Shown: positions 8,354 to 16,644 of the stretch, in pieces
How the letters are laid out: the number at the start of each line of letters is the position of its first letter
How positions within the stretch are numbered: position 1 is the stretch's first letter
NCBI RefSeq assembly: GCF_004348545.1
Contig: NZ_SMKL01000033.1
Coordinates: forward strand, 1-64,000
DNA from: Jiangella ureilytica
GTDB lineage: Bacteria > Actinomycetota > Actinomycetes > Jiangellales > Jiangellaceae
Length of the DNA: 64,000 nucleotides
Direction: 5' to 3'
Translations under genes and position numbers: made by a program
Notes under the pieces: model-generated
Told to the model about the DNA's origin: nothing
Databases searched by the model: none
The model's input: only the letters and a program-made list of their open reading frames with translations

Positions 8354-9021
8354 GGCACCTCCCGCAGCCGGTAGCCGGCGCCGGTGACGGTGTCGATCAG
8401 CGGCGGGTCGCCGAGCTTGCGGCGCAGCCGGCTGAGGATCACCTGCACCGAGGTGGTGAACGGGTCTGCGTTGGCGTCCCACACGTGCTCGAGCAGCTCC
8501 TCGGCGGACAACACCTCGCCGGGACGGTGCATGAAGTAGCGCAGCAGCGAGAACTCCCGGGCGGTCAGGGCCAGGTCGGTGTCGCCACGCACCGCCCGGT
8601 GCGTGGCGAGGTCCATCGCGAGGTCGCCGACCCGCAGGGTCGCCCCGGTCTCGTCGGCGCGGCGGCCCAGCGCCCGGAGCCGCGCCACCAGCTCGGCGAA
8701 GTGGAACGGCTTCACGAGGTAGTCGTCGGCGCCCGCGTCGAGGCCGGCCACGCGGTCGGTGACGGCGTCGCGGGCGGTCAGCACCAGCGTGCGCCGCGGC
8801 CGCCGCAGCACGGGATCGGTGCCGAGCCGGCGCAGCAGGTCCAGCCCGTCGCCGTCGGGCAGCCCGAGGTCGAAGCAGGCGACGTCGTAGGCGGTGGTGA
8901 GCAGCAGTTCCTCCGCCTCGGCCCTGGTGCCGGCGCGGTCGACCGCGTAGGACTCGTGGCGCAAGCCGAGCGCGACCACCTCAGCGAGGTCGGCGTCGTC
9001 CTCGACCAGCAGGATCCGCAT
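8350..9021 (-). CDS. OmpR-family response regulator
   Basis: A 223-residue regulator. The receiver domain has the acidic pocket (VEDDAD), the phospho-acceptor D51 in CFDLGLPDG and the conserved Lys in DDYLVKPF. The C-terminal winged helix (LTAREFSLLRYFMHRPGEVL ...) ends GAGYRLREVP. It overlaps the kinase gene by 4 bp and starts 2 bp after the serine-hydrolase stop, so all three genes form one operon. The pair is therefore probably autoregulated together with the hydrolase. Confidence 0.95.
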   Translation of the reverse strand: MRILLVEDDADLAEVVALGLRHESYAVDRAGTRAEAEELLLTTAYDVACFDLGLPDGDGLDLLRRLGTDPVLRRPRRTLVLTARDAVTDRVAGLDAGADDYLVKPFHFAELVARLRALGRRADETGATLRVGDLAMDLATHRAVRGDTDLALTAREFSLLRYFMHRPGEVLSAEELLEHVWDANADPFTTSVQVILSRLRRKLGDPPLIDTVTGAGYRLREVP

Positions 9022-9023
9022 GG

Positions 9024-10643
9024 TCAGTCCCGCTGTGCCGTCACGGCGCCGTCCGGGCCGGTCACGGTCAGCACGCCGGCGGCGAACGACACCGTCACGT
9101 CGGGCCCGGTCCCGGCCGGGTCGGCCGGCCGGAAGGCGTCGCCGTCGGTCACCAGGTCCAGTGCGGGCGGCTGGGCGCCCGCCTCCACCGCGCTCACGGC
9201 GCCCTCGTCGTCCAGCGCGTACCAGACCAGCAGCGGCCCGTCGCCGGTCGCGAGCGTGGCGTACGTGCGCAGCTCGCCGTCGGCGACGATCGTGCCGGCC
9301 GGCTCGGCGCCGCCGACCGGCCCGAACTCGTCCTCGAGGGCGGCCAGCTCCTCCCGGCCCGCGGGGGTCTCGCCCGCCAGCAGGTCCGCGACCGCACGCT
9401 CGTGCGTACGGACGGCGTCAGCGGCGGCGGCGTCGCGGGGCGGGAACAGCACCTCGACGGCGTCGGCGCCGAGTGCCGCGATCCGCAGCCCGTCGTCGTC
9501 GCTCACCCGGTACGCACCTCCCGTGTCCAGCCGGTAGTCGCCGACGATGGCCGCGGCGACGTCCGGATCGACGGTGCCGCCCGGGGCGTCCGGCGCCGGG
9601 ATCGGGTCGCCCGCCGCCAGCGCCGGGCCGACCGCCGCCATCAGCTCCTCCGCGGAGACGTCCCCGCCGTTGGACGCGACCGCGACGACCCGCTCCTCCG
9701 ACGGGATCCACACCACCATCGTGTCGTGGCCGACGTCGCCGCCCCCGCCGGCCGCGGCGAGGAACGGCTCGCCGTACGCGGACGCGTCCCGGGCCACCCA
9801 GCCGGGTGTCTCCGCGGCTCCGTCACCGAGGTCCACCACCGGGTCCGCGATCGCCGCGGCCGACTCCACCGACACGACGCCGCCGGTGAACAGCGCGTGC
9901 GTCCAGGCGGCGAGGTCGGGCATGCTCATCGCCAGGCCGCCGTTGCCGTCCAGCGCCCAGTGCGGCCCGGCGAAGTCGCCGGCCTCGCCGGTGGAGCCGT
10001 CGTCGAGGTGGCCGACGGCGCGCGGCCCCACAGCGGCCGGTGCGCCGTCCCAGAACCCGGCCGACGCGAACCCGTCCAGGATCCGCGTCATCGCGTGCTC
10101 ACGGTAGGTCGAATCGGACACCTCCTCGACGACCAGTGCGAGCAGCGTGTACGCGGCGTTGCTGTACACGTGGTCCGTGCCGGGCGCGAACGCGAGCGGC
10201 ATGGCGCCGATCGCCGCGATCGCGTCCGCCCGCCACAGAGGCTGATGGTCGGCGCCGGCCGAGCCGTTCAGCCCGCTGGTGTGCGTCATCAGCTGCATCA
10301 GGGTGGCGTCGCGCACCGGCCCGCGCAGCTCCGGCAGCAGATCGCCGACCCGGTCGCTGGTCACCAGCGCCCCGGAGTCGACCAGGTCGTAGATCGCCGC
10401 CGCGGTGAACGCCTTGGTGACCGAGCCGATGGCGAAGACGGTCAGCGCGGTGTTCGCGTCGCCGTAGCCCTCCTCGCACACCGTCTCGCCGCCGGCGGTG
10501 ATCGCGATCGCCCCGCTGAAGCCCGCGTCCGCCCAAGCCGCCAGTGCGGGATCGCAGCCGGAGCTCGCCGGGGTCTCGGCGTCGGACGTGCAGGCGGCGA
10601 GCAGGACGGCGGCCGTGGCCAGGACGGGCAGCAGTCTGGTCAT
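9024..10643 (-). CDS. Lipoprotein serine hydrolase of the beta-lactamase/D-peptidase family
   Basis: A 539-residue exported protein. The signal peptide ends in a lipobox (LLAAC, Cys18). The penicillin-binding/class C-like fold has SVTK (Ser74/Lys77) and the YSN triad (Tyr160), with HTSG nearby. The last 180 residues or so form a separate C-terminal region, beginning near the DPDVAAAIVGDY segment, that resembles the beta-barrel tail of CubicO-type hydrolases. It may be a D-amino-acid peptidase, esterase or beta-lactamase; sequence alone does not say. It heads an operon with a two-component system, 2 bp apart, and is divergent from the oxidoreductase at 10717. Confidence 0.88.
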   Translation of the reverse strand: MTRLLPVLATAAVLLAACTSDAETPASSGCDPALAAWADAGFSGAIAITAGGETVCEEGYGDANTALTVFAIGSVTKAFTAAAIYDLVDSGALVTSDRVGDLLPELRGPVRDATLMQLMTHTSGLNGSAGADHQPLWRADAIAAIGAMPLAFAPGTDHVYSNAAYTLLALVVEEVSDSTYREHAMTRILDGFASAGFWDGAPAAVGPRAVGHLDDGSTGEAGDFAGPHWALDGNGGLAMSMPDLAAWTHALFTGGVVSVESAAAIADPVVDLGDGAAETPGWVARDASAYGEPFLAAAGGGGDVGHDTMVVWIPSEERVVAVASNGGDVSAEELMAAVGPALAAGDPIPAPDAPGGTVDPDVAAAIVGDYRLDTGGAYRVSDDDGLRIAALGADAVEVLFPPRDAAAADAVRTHERAVADLLAGETPAGREELAALEDEFGPVGGAEPAGTIVADGELRTYATLATGDGPLLVWYALDDEGAVSAVEAGAQPPALDLVTDGDAFRPADPAGTGPDVTVSFAAGVLTVTGPDGAVTAQRD

Positions 10644-10716
10644 GGAGGCGACGGTAGGAGCCGGTGCGCGAACGCCATGTGAACGGCGGGTGCCGCGGCG
10701 CGTAGGCTGGCTGACC

Positions 10717-11568
10717 GTGACGCGCATCGGGGTGGTCGGAACCGACAGCAGCCATGTCGACCAGTTCGTCCGCCTCCTCAACGTCGAGCACCGGTTCGGC
10801 GCCGCGCGCGTCGTGGCGCTGACCGGCGGCGACACCGAGCGCAACCGCGAGCTGGCCGCCGCTGCCGGTGCGGAGGCGCCGCGGCTGCTCGGCGACCCGG
10901 CCGAGCTGGTCGGCGCCGTCGACGCAGTGCTCGTCAGCACGCGCGACGGCCGAGGGCACCGGGCCGAGGCGGTTCCCTTCATCGAGGCCGGGCTGCCGGT
11001 GTTCGTCGACAAGCCGCTGGCCGGGTCGGCCGAGGACGCGGCCGCGATCGTCCGGGCCGCCCAGCAGCACGGCGTGCCGCTGTACTCGGGGTCGGCGCTG
11101 CGGTTCGTCCCGGCGATCGAGGAGCTGACGGCGCCGGGCGGGCCGTTGCCGCAGCTGATCACCGTGTCCGGGCCGGCCAACGCCGCAGGGCAGTACGGCG
11201 GGCTCTACTTCTACGGCATCCACCTGGTCGAGGCGGCACGACGGCTGTCCGGCGACCCCGGGGGCCACGGTGAGGTGGCCGTCAGCGTCGACGACCAGCC
11301 GAGCGTCGTCACGGCCACGACGACGCTCGGGGCCACCGAGGTCCGGATCGACTTCGTCGCCGACGCGACCCCGTTCCGGGCCATCCTCGCGCGGCCCGGC
11401 GGACCGGCCGAGGAGCGCGAGCTCGCCCTGCCGCCCGACTACATCGCCCCCGTGCTGGCCCGCTTCCTCGCCGCCGTGGCGACCGGCCGGGCGCCCACCG
11501 ACGCCGAGGCCGCCGCGCTGCTGGCGCCGATCGCGCTGCTCGACGCGATCGTCGCGCGGCTCCCATAG
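10717..11568 (+). CDS. Gfo/Idh/MocA-type oxidoreductase
   Basis: A 283-residue NAD(P)-dependent oxidoreductase. The Rossmann N-terminus (RIGVVGTDSSHVDQFVRLLN) is followed by the family EKP-like motif, here FVDKPLAG (the usual EKP reads DKP), and a C-terminal substrate domain. Family members oxidise sugars or cyclitols, or reduce keto-sugars. The GTG at 10717 starts at the Rossmann strand. A TAGGCT -10-like box at 10702-10707 lies only 9 bp upstream, which suggests a leaderless or near-leaderless mRNA. It may belong with the sugar-type enzymes found from 13 to 35 kb, although rarA lies between. Confidence 0.86.
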   Translation: MTRIGVVGTDSSHVDQFVRLLNVEHRFGAARVVALTGGDTERNRELAAAAGAEAPRLLGDPAELVGAVDAVLVSTRDGRGHRAEAVPFIEAGLPVFVDKPLAGSAEDAAAIVRAAQQHGVPLYSGSALRFVPAIEELTAPGGPLPQLITVSGPANAAGQYGGLYFYGIHLVEAARRLSGDPGGHGEVAVSVDDQPSVVTATTTLGATEVRIDFVADATPFRAILARPGGPAEERELALPPDYIAPVLARFLAAVATGRAPTDAEAAALLAPIALLDAIVARLP

Positions 11569-11578
11569 CGGGCCGGGC

Positions 11579-12934
11579 TCACCCGCCGCGGACGATCTTG
11601 CGCAGCCGGGCGTACCGCTCGGCGTAGTCGCGCTCCGCGCCGCGGGTACCGGGGTCGTAGTACTGCTTGTCCTGGACGGCGTCGGGCGCGTACTGCTGCT
11701 GGACGACGCCGCGCGGGTCGTCGTGGGCGTAGGCGTAGGCCGTGCCGTGGCCGAGCTTCTTGGACGCGGCGTAGTGCGAGTCGCGCAGGTGCGGCGGGAC
11801 GGCACCGGCCAGACCGGCGCGCACGTCGCCGACGGCGGCCCCGATGGCCCTGACGACACTGTTGGACTTGGGTGCCAGCGCGAGCGCGATGACCACCTGG
11901 GCCAGCGTGATCTGCGCCTCGGGCCAGCCGATCAGCTGCACCGCCTGGGCGCCGGCGACCGCCGTCTGCAGCGCCGTGGGGTCGGCCATGCCGATGTCCT
12001 CGCTGGCGAGGATGACCAGCCGGCGGGCCAGGAACTTGGGATCCTCGCCGGCCTCGGCCATGCGGGCGAGGTAGTGCAGGCCGGCGTCGACGTCGCTTCC
12101 GCGGATGGACTTGATCATGGCGCTGGTGACGTCGTAGTGCTGGTCGCCGTCGCGGTCGTAGCGGACGGCGGCGCGGTCGACCGCCTTCTCGGCCACCTCG
12201 AGCGTGATGACGCCGTCGGCGCCCGCCGCTCCCCCGGCCGCCGCCTCGAGGTAGGTCAGCGCCCGCCGGGCGTCGCCGCCGGCCAGCCGGAGCAGGTGGT
12301 CGTGCGCGGCGTCGTCGATGGTGACGGCGCCGCCCAGGCCGCGCTCCTCGGCCAGCGCCCGGCGCATGACCTCGCGGATGGCGTCGTCGTCGAGCGGCTC
12401 GAGCGTGAGCAGCAGCGACCGCGACAGCAGCGGGCTGATCAGCGCGAAGTACGGGTTCTCGGTGGTGGCCGCCACCAGCGAGACCCAGCGGTTCTCGACC
12501 CCCGGGAGCAGCGCGTCCTGCTGCGTCTTGGAGAAGCGGTGCACCTCGTCGACGAACAGGACGGTGCCCGTGCCGGAGCGGACGAGATCCTTGCGGGCGG
12601 TGTCGATGACGGCGCGCACGTCCTTGACGCCCGCCGTCACAGCCGACAGCTCGACGAAGCGCCGCTGCGTGGCCCGGCTGACGACGTAGGCGAGCGTGGT
12701 CTTGCCGGTGCCGGGCGGCCCCCACAGCACGAGCGCCATGGGCTGGTCCTCCTCGACCAGGCGGCGCAGCGGCGTGCCCGGCCCGAGCAGGTGCTGCTGG
12801 CCGACGATCTCGTCGAGCGTGCGCGGGCGCATGCGCACCGCCAGCGGCTTGCCGGCGACGTCGTCGTCGGCGCCGGACAGCGACCCCGCGGGCACCGACG
12901 GCGCGGCGCCGCCGAACAGACCTTCCTGCTCCAT
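11579..12934 (-). CDS. rarA: Replication-associated recombination protein A (AAA+ ATPase)
   Basis: A 451-residue AAA+ clamp-loader-like ATPase that acts at stalled replication forks. Walker A is GPPGTGKTT (about 72-80), Walker [10 protein letters not shown], and sensor 1 AATTENPYF. It has the RarA N-terminal motif [17 protein letters not shown] and the C-terminal tetramerisation region ([13 protein letters not shown], with [10 protein letters not shown]). In Streptomyces it lies close to hisS and rpsD. Here hisS is about 31 kb away and rpsD does not appear nearby, so accessory DNA has been inserted on both sides. Confidence 0.95.
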   Translation of the reverse strand: MEQEGLFGGAAPSVPAGSLSGADDDVAGKPLAVRMRPRTLDEIVGQQHLLGPGTPLRRLVEEDQPMALVLWGPPGTGKTTLAYVVSRATQRRFVELSAVTAGVKDVRAVIDTARKDLVRSGTGTVLFVDEVHRFSKTQQDALLPGVENRWVSLVAATTENPYFALISPLLSRSLLLTLEPLDDDAIREVMRRALAEERGLGGAVTIDDAAHDHLLRLAGGDARRALTYLEAAAGGAAGADGVITLEVAEKAVDRAAVRYDRDGDQHYDVTSAMIKSIRGSDVDAGLHYLARMAEAGEDPKFLARRLVILASEDIGMADPTALQTAVAGAQAVQLIGWPEAQITLAQVVIALALAPKSNSVVRAIGAAVGDVRAGLAGAVPPHLRDSHYAASKKLGHGTAYAYAHDDPRGVVQQQYAPDAVQDKQYYDPGTRGAERDYAERYARLRKIVRGG

Positions 12935-12970
12935 GGTGGTGACCTTACGCGCCGACGCTGACAGCGGGTG

Positions 12971-13945
12971 TCACCGACGGACCTGGTCGCGGCACTGGCG
13001 CACGACGCGGACGACCTCGTCGCGCTCGGCGTCGTCGAGGTCGGCGGGCCGGAAGGGGTCGACGGCGAACTCGGCCGGCAGAATGCCCTCGTCGGCGGCG
13101 ATCCACAGCATCCGCTGCACATAGCCGTCGTAGGGCGGGCGGAACGTCACCCGCGACAGCTCGTCGACGATGGCCGACACCTCGAGGAACCGGGCCGCGG
13201 CGTCGCGCGACGACGTGTGCACGGCCGCCGCGAACGTGTCGACCGCCGCGACGGAGATCTGCACGGCGGCCGCCGCGAGCCCGATGAGCGCGCCCTCAGC
13301 GCCCCACATGAGCGACGCGCCCAGCATGCGGTCCTCGCCGGTGAGCACCAGCTTTCCGCGCGCCCGGGCCGCGGCGATGCCCTCTTGGCAGGCGATGGCG
13401 TCGTGCAGCCGGGCCGGCTTGAACGCCGCGACCCGCGGCAGCTCGAGCAGCCGCTCCAGCGTGGACGGCGCGTACGGCCGGGTGTAGAGGTCGAAGACGA
13501 CGAGCGGGAGGCCGGACGCACGGGCGACGGCCTCGTGGTGCTCGACGACGGCATCGGGGTTGGTGTCGGCGGGCGGGAAGACCAGCAGCGCGTCGGCTCC
13601 GGCCGCGGCCGCCGTGGCGGCCCACTCGAGATCGTGGCCGGGACCGTCGGCGTGACCCCCGACGCCGGTGACGATGGGGACGTTGAGCGCGGCCGCGCGA
13701 CGCACGAGGTCGGCCTTGGTCGCGATGGGCAGCCGGTCGCCACGGCCGGTGTGCGCCGCGATGGCGAGCCCGCCGGCGCCGGCCCGGACCAGCTGTCCGA
13801 AGTACGCCGAGCAGACGTCCGGATCGGTACTGCCGTCGGCGCGCATCGGCGTGGCCGCCGCTGCGACCAGCGACCAGCGCAGTCGTCCGTTCAGCTCCGT
13901 CGTCGCTCGAGGAATCCCCACACCTGCAGAGTAGTCATCGTTCAC
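12971..13945 (-). CDS. Dihydrodipicolinate synthase/KDG aldolase-family enzyme (first copy)
   Basis: A 324-residue TIM-barrel class I aldolase-family protein. The Schiff-base lysine is probably K176 in [10 protein letters not shown], with the partner tyrosine near Y154 in FDLYTRPYA. The glycine-rich GVGGHADG takes the place of the family GTG motif. Relatives cleave or form keto-acid sugars; no match is close enough to name a substrate. The GTG start overlaps the stop of the secreted propeller gene upstream by 4 bp, so this cytoplasmic enzyme is co-translated with two secreted proteins. That implies a joint role in using an extracellular ligand. It is distant from the DHDPS-like protein at 27246. 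Confidence 0.82.
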   Translation of the reverse strand: MNDDYSAGVGIPRATTELNGRLRWSLVAAAATPMRADGSTDPDVCSAYFGQLVRAGAGGLAIAAHTGRGDRLPIATKADLVRRAAALNVPIVTGVGGHADGPGHDLEWAATAAAAGADALLVFPPADTNPDAVVEHHEAVARASGLPLVVFDLYTRPYAPSTLERLLELPRVAAFKPARLHDAIACQEGIAAARARGKLVLTGEDRMLGASLMWGAEGALIGLAAAAVQISVAAVDTFAAAVHTSSRDAAARFLEVSAIVDELSRVTFRPPYDGYVQRMLWIAADEGILPAEFAVDPFRPADLDDAERDEVVRVVRQCRDQVRR

Positions 13946-16644
13946 CCGCCTGCCGCCGCTGGCGCGCACTGGCCGCTCGCCGCTCCGGTCACCGAGTTCG
14001 CCTCGTCCTGCACCGGCGCAGGGTCGTTGCCGGTGCAGGACAGCGCTCCGGAGACCCGGTTGCCGGCGAACCGGACGCCGCCGGTGTTCCCCGTGAGCGT
14101 GACGGCGCCGGCCATCACGGAGTTCGTGATCGCCACCGCGCCGGTGCCGTGGCGCAGCGTGACGGCGCCGGACACCGTCGTGCCCGAGAGCACCACGCCG
14201 CCGGCGCCGTCGGCCACGATCGGACCGGCCACGGTCGAGCCGTCGCCGGCCAGCATGGCGCCGGCGCCCACCTGGATGGGGCCGGCCACCGTCGCGCCGT
14301 CCAGGCACGTGGTGCCAGCCGTCACCCGCAGCGGCCCGGTGTGCGGCCCGTCGACGGTGACGTCGCACCGCGGCGCCGTGGCCTCGAACGACGTCCATAG
14401 CACGCCCCGCGTCGAGAGTCGCCGGCCCTCGAGGGTCAGCTCGCCGGCCCGGTCCAGCGCCACGGTGAAGGTCAGGCTCGCCGTGCCGGTGGCGTCGGCG
14501 CGGACGGTGCCGAGCCGGCGGGCGTCCGGGCGCAGCCACACCTCCAGCTCCTCGCCGGGACCCAGGCCCGTGAACGTGACCGTCTGCGACCGGCCGGCCG
14601 GAACCGCGTCCGCCGCCACGCTCGCGGCCGCCGCCGGCCGGGCGCTCGGGGTGTACTCCCAGTACCGCAGGTCGCGGGCGATGAACACGTTGCCGTTGTT
14701 GTGCAGGAATCCGTACGAGGCCGGCTGGAACACCCGGGCGCGGTCCAGCGTCACCGGGTCGATCGTGAACATCTTCGCCTGCGACACCACGTAGAGCTCG
14801 TCGACGTACGGGTCGTACCAGAGCCGCGACCCCACGTGCGCGTACGCGATGGTGTCCCAGGGGTAGGCCTCGTAGGTCCGGCGCGCCTCGACCACGCGCG
14901 TCTCGACGTCCATGCGGAACACCGACACCGGCGTGTGGCTCCACAGCTTGCCGTTCTCGTCGAACGCGATCTCGCCGATGGCGCCCTCGCCGGGGATCGG
15001 CGCGACCTCCCAGAGCTTGCGCCGCTCCTCGATGTCGTAGGCGAACACGACCGCGTCGGTCTCGGTGGGCCGCGGTCCGCCGACGCCGCCGTAGACCGAC
15101 GTCGCACCGTACAGGACGCCGTCGCGGTAGGTCAGCGCGACGACGCTGTGGCCGGGAACGACGTCGTCGAACCAGGACTCGCCGGTCCGCGTGTTCAGCA
15201 GCGTCAGGCCGCCACCTGGCGAGCCGTTCTTGGCCACCGTGCCGATCGCCAGGTGGTCGCCCGCGGAGGCCAGCGCGAACGGCCGGGACTGGCCGTGGTC
15301 CTCGTACAGCCGCAGCACCGGTTTCGGGTTGACGCCCGGTTCGGCCGGCCGGCCCGGGTCGTAACGGAGGATCTCGCCCCACGGGTAGGTGCCGATGTAC
15401 AGCGCTCCATCGTGGGTGACCATGCCCTCGGCCTGGCCGACCTCGTCGGCGACGGATGCCTTCACACCGGTCCGCGGGTCGTAGCTCGCGAGCCCGCCGG
15501 CGAGGAAGGTGCCGGCGTAGAGCAGGCCGTCCGGTCCCTCGGCGATCTGGCGGACCGGGCCCGGCGCCGCCACGGCGTCGGCGGTGCGGAACTCTGACGC
15601 GCCGGTGCCGGGCGAGTACACGAAGTACCCGCCCACGTGGTTCAGGCCGACGAGGGTGTCCCCGGGCCAGTCCGGGTCGCCGAGGTCCAGAAAGTCGAAG
15701 CCGCGCACGTCGCTCACCCCGGTCAGGGGCGTCGCCGCGTAGGTCCGGTCGACCAGGTCGTAGGTGTGCAGGGTCTCGTCGCGGACGAAGTAGACGGTGC
15801 GCCCGTCGGCCGCCACCGGCGACACGGACAGGCCATGGGCGCCCGGGATCTCCTGGACCCATGCGCCGGCGTCGAGGTCGTAGACGTGCAGCGGCGCGGG
15901 CGAGCCGGACAGGCTGAACCGGGCGAACAGCAGCCGGCCGCGGACGTCGAGGTCGTACACCCCTGCCGCCGGGTCGGCGCCCGCCGGCAGCCCCAGGTCG
16001 CGCCGCTCCCCCGTCGCCGCGTCGATCTCGACGACGCTCGTGGTGGCGTGCGTGCCGGCGTACACCTTGCCGCCCGCCGCGGCGATGCCGCGCACGATCA
16101 GCGGGTCGGCCGTGGGCGCGAGCGAGCCGAGATCGGTCGTCGTGCCGCTGGCCGGGTCGTATCGGAAGACGTTCGCTCGCGACTGGCCGGTGCCGCCGTA
16201 GACGACGCCGTTCTCGTCGTGGGTGACGGACCAGACGAACGTCTCGCCCGGCACGGCGACGCCCAGGTCCTCGACGGCCGCGGCGCCCGGCCGGTACCGG
16301 TAGAGCCGGCCCTCGCCGTAGGTGCCGACGTAGACGTCACCGTTCGCAGTGACGTCGACCGCCCACGAGCCGGAGGACCCCGGCAGCGGGAACTCGTGCA
16401 CCCGGCTCCCGTCGCGGGCATCGACGACGCTGAGCACCGCCGGGCTGCCCGACGACACCAGGTATAGCCACGGCTCGCCGTCCGGTCCGGTGCCGACGGC
16501 GGACCCGGGTGCGGTGACGGCGTCCAGCGGCATCCCGCCGATGTCCTCGAACACCGGGTAGTCGGCCGCGGCCGCACCGACGGCGGTCAGGGTGCTCGCG
16601 GCGACCAGCGCCGCAGTCAGCCAGGAGACCAGGCGTCGCATCAT
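13942..16644 (-). CDS. Secreted beta-propeller protein with C-terminal disulfide-framed repeat domain (propeller B)
   Basis: A 900-residue exported protein. The signal peptide is followed by many blade-like repeats with the pattern 'G.VY.GTY..G.L..Y.P..G' (for example GDVYVGTYGEGRLYRYRPG), as in PQQ/WD40-like propellers. A linker of about 100 residues forms a beta-sandwich-like stretch. The C-terminal domain of about 110 residues is built from short 'G.V.V..GA.L' repeats framed by four cysteines (CDVTV, TTCLDGA, CTGND, GQC). The same C-terminal domain ends the two paralogues. The ATG at 16644 overlaps the upstream gene by 4 bp (ATGA). The function is unknown; extracellular ligand or glycan binding is likely by architecture. 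Confidence 0.85.
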   Translation of the reverse strand: MMRRLVSWLTAALVAASTLTAVGAAAADYPVFEDIGGMPLDAVTAPGSAVGTGPDGEPWLYLVSSGSPAVLSVVDARDGSRVHEFPLPGSSGSWAVDVTANGDVYVGTYGEGRLYRYRPGAAAVEDLGVAVPGETFVWSVTHDENGVVYGGTGQSRANVFRYDPASGTTTDLGSLAPTADPLIVRGIAAAGGKVYAGTHATTSVVEIDAATGERRDLGLPAGADPAAGVYDLDVRGRLLFARFSLSGSPAPLHVYDLDAGAWVQEIPGAHGLSVSPVAADGRTVYFVRDETLHTYDLVDRTYAATPLTGVSDVRGFDFLDLGDPDWPGDTLVGLNHVGGYFVYSPGTGASEFRTADAVAAPGPVRQIAEGPDGLLYAGTFLAGGLASYDPRTGVKASVADEVGQAEGMVTHDGALYIGTYPWGEILRYDPGRPAEPGVNPKPVLRLYEDHGQSRPFALASAGDHLAIGTVAKNGSPGGGLTLLNTRTGESWFDDVVPGHSVVALTYRDGVLYGATSVYGGVGGPRPTETDAVVFAYDIEERRKLWEVAPIPGEGAIGEIAFDENGKLWSHTPVSVFRMDVETRVVEARRTYEAYPWDTIAYAHVGSRLWYDPYVDELYVVSQAKMFTIDPVTLDRARVFQPASYGFLHNNGNVFIARDLRYWEYTPSARPAAAASVAADAVPAGRSQTVTFTGLGPGEELEVWLRPDARRLGTVRADATGTASLTFTVALDRAGELTLEGRRLSTRGVLWTSFEATAPRCDVTVDGPHTGPLRVTAGTTCLDGATVAGPIQVGAGAMLAGDGSTVAGPIVADGAGGVVLSGTTVSGAVTLRHGTGAVAITNSVMAGAVTLTGNTGGVRFAGNRVSGALSCTGNDPAPVQDEANSVTGAASGQCAPAAAGG

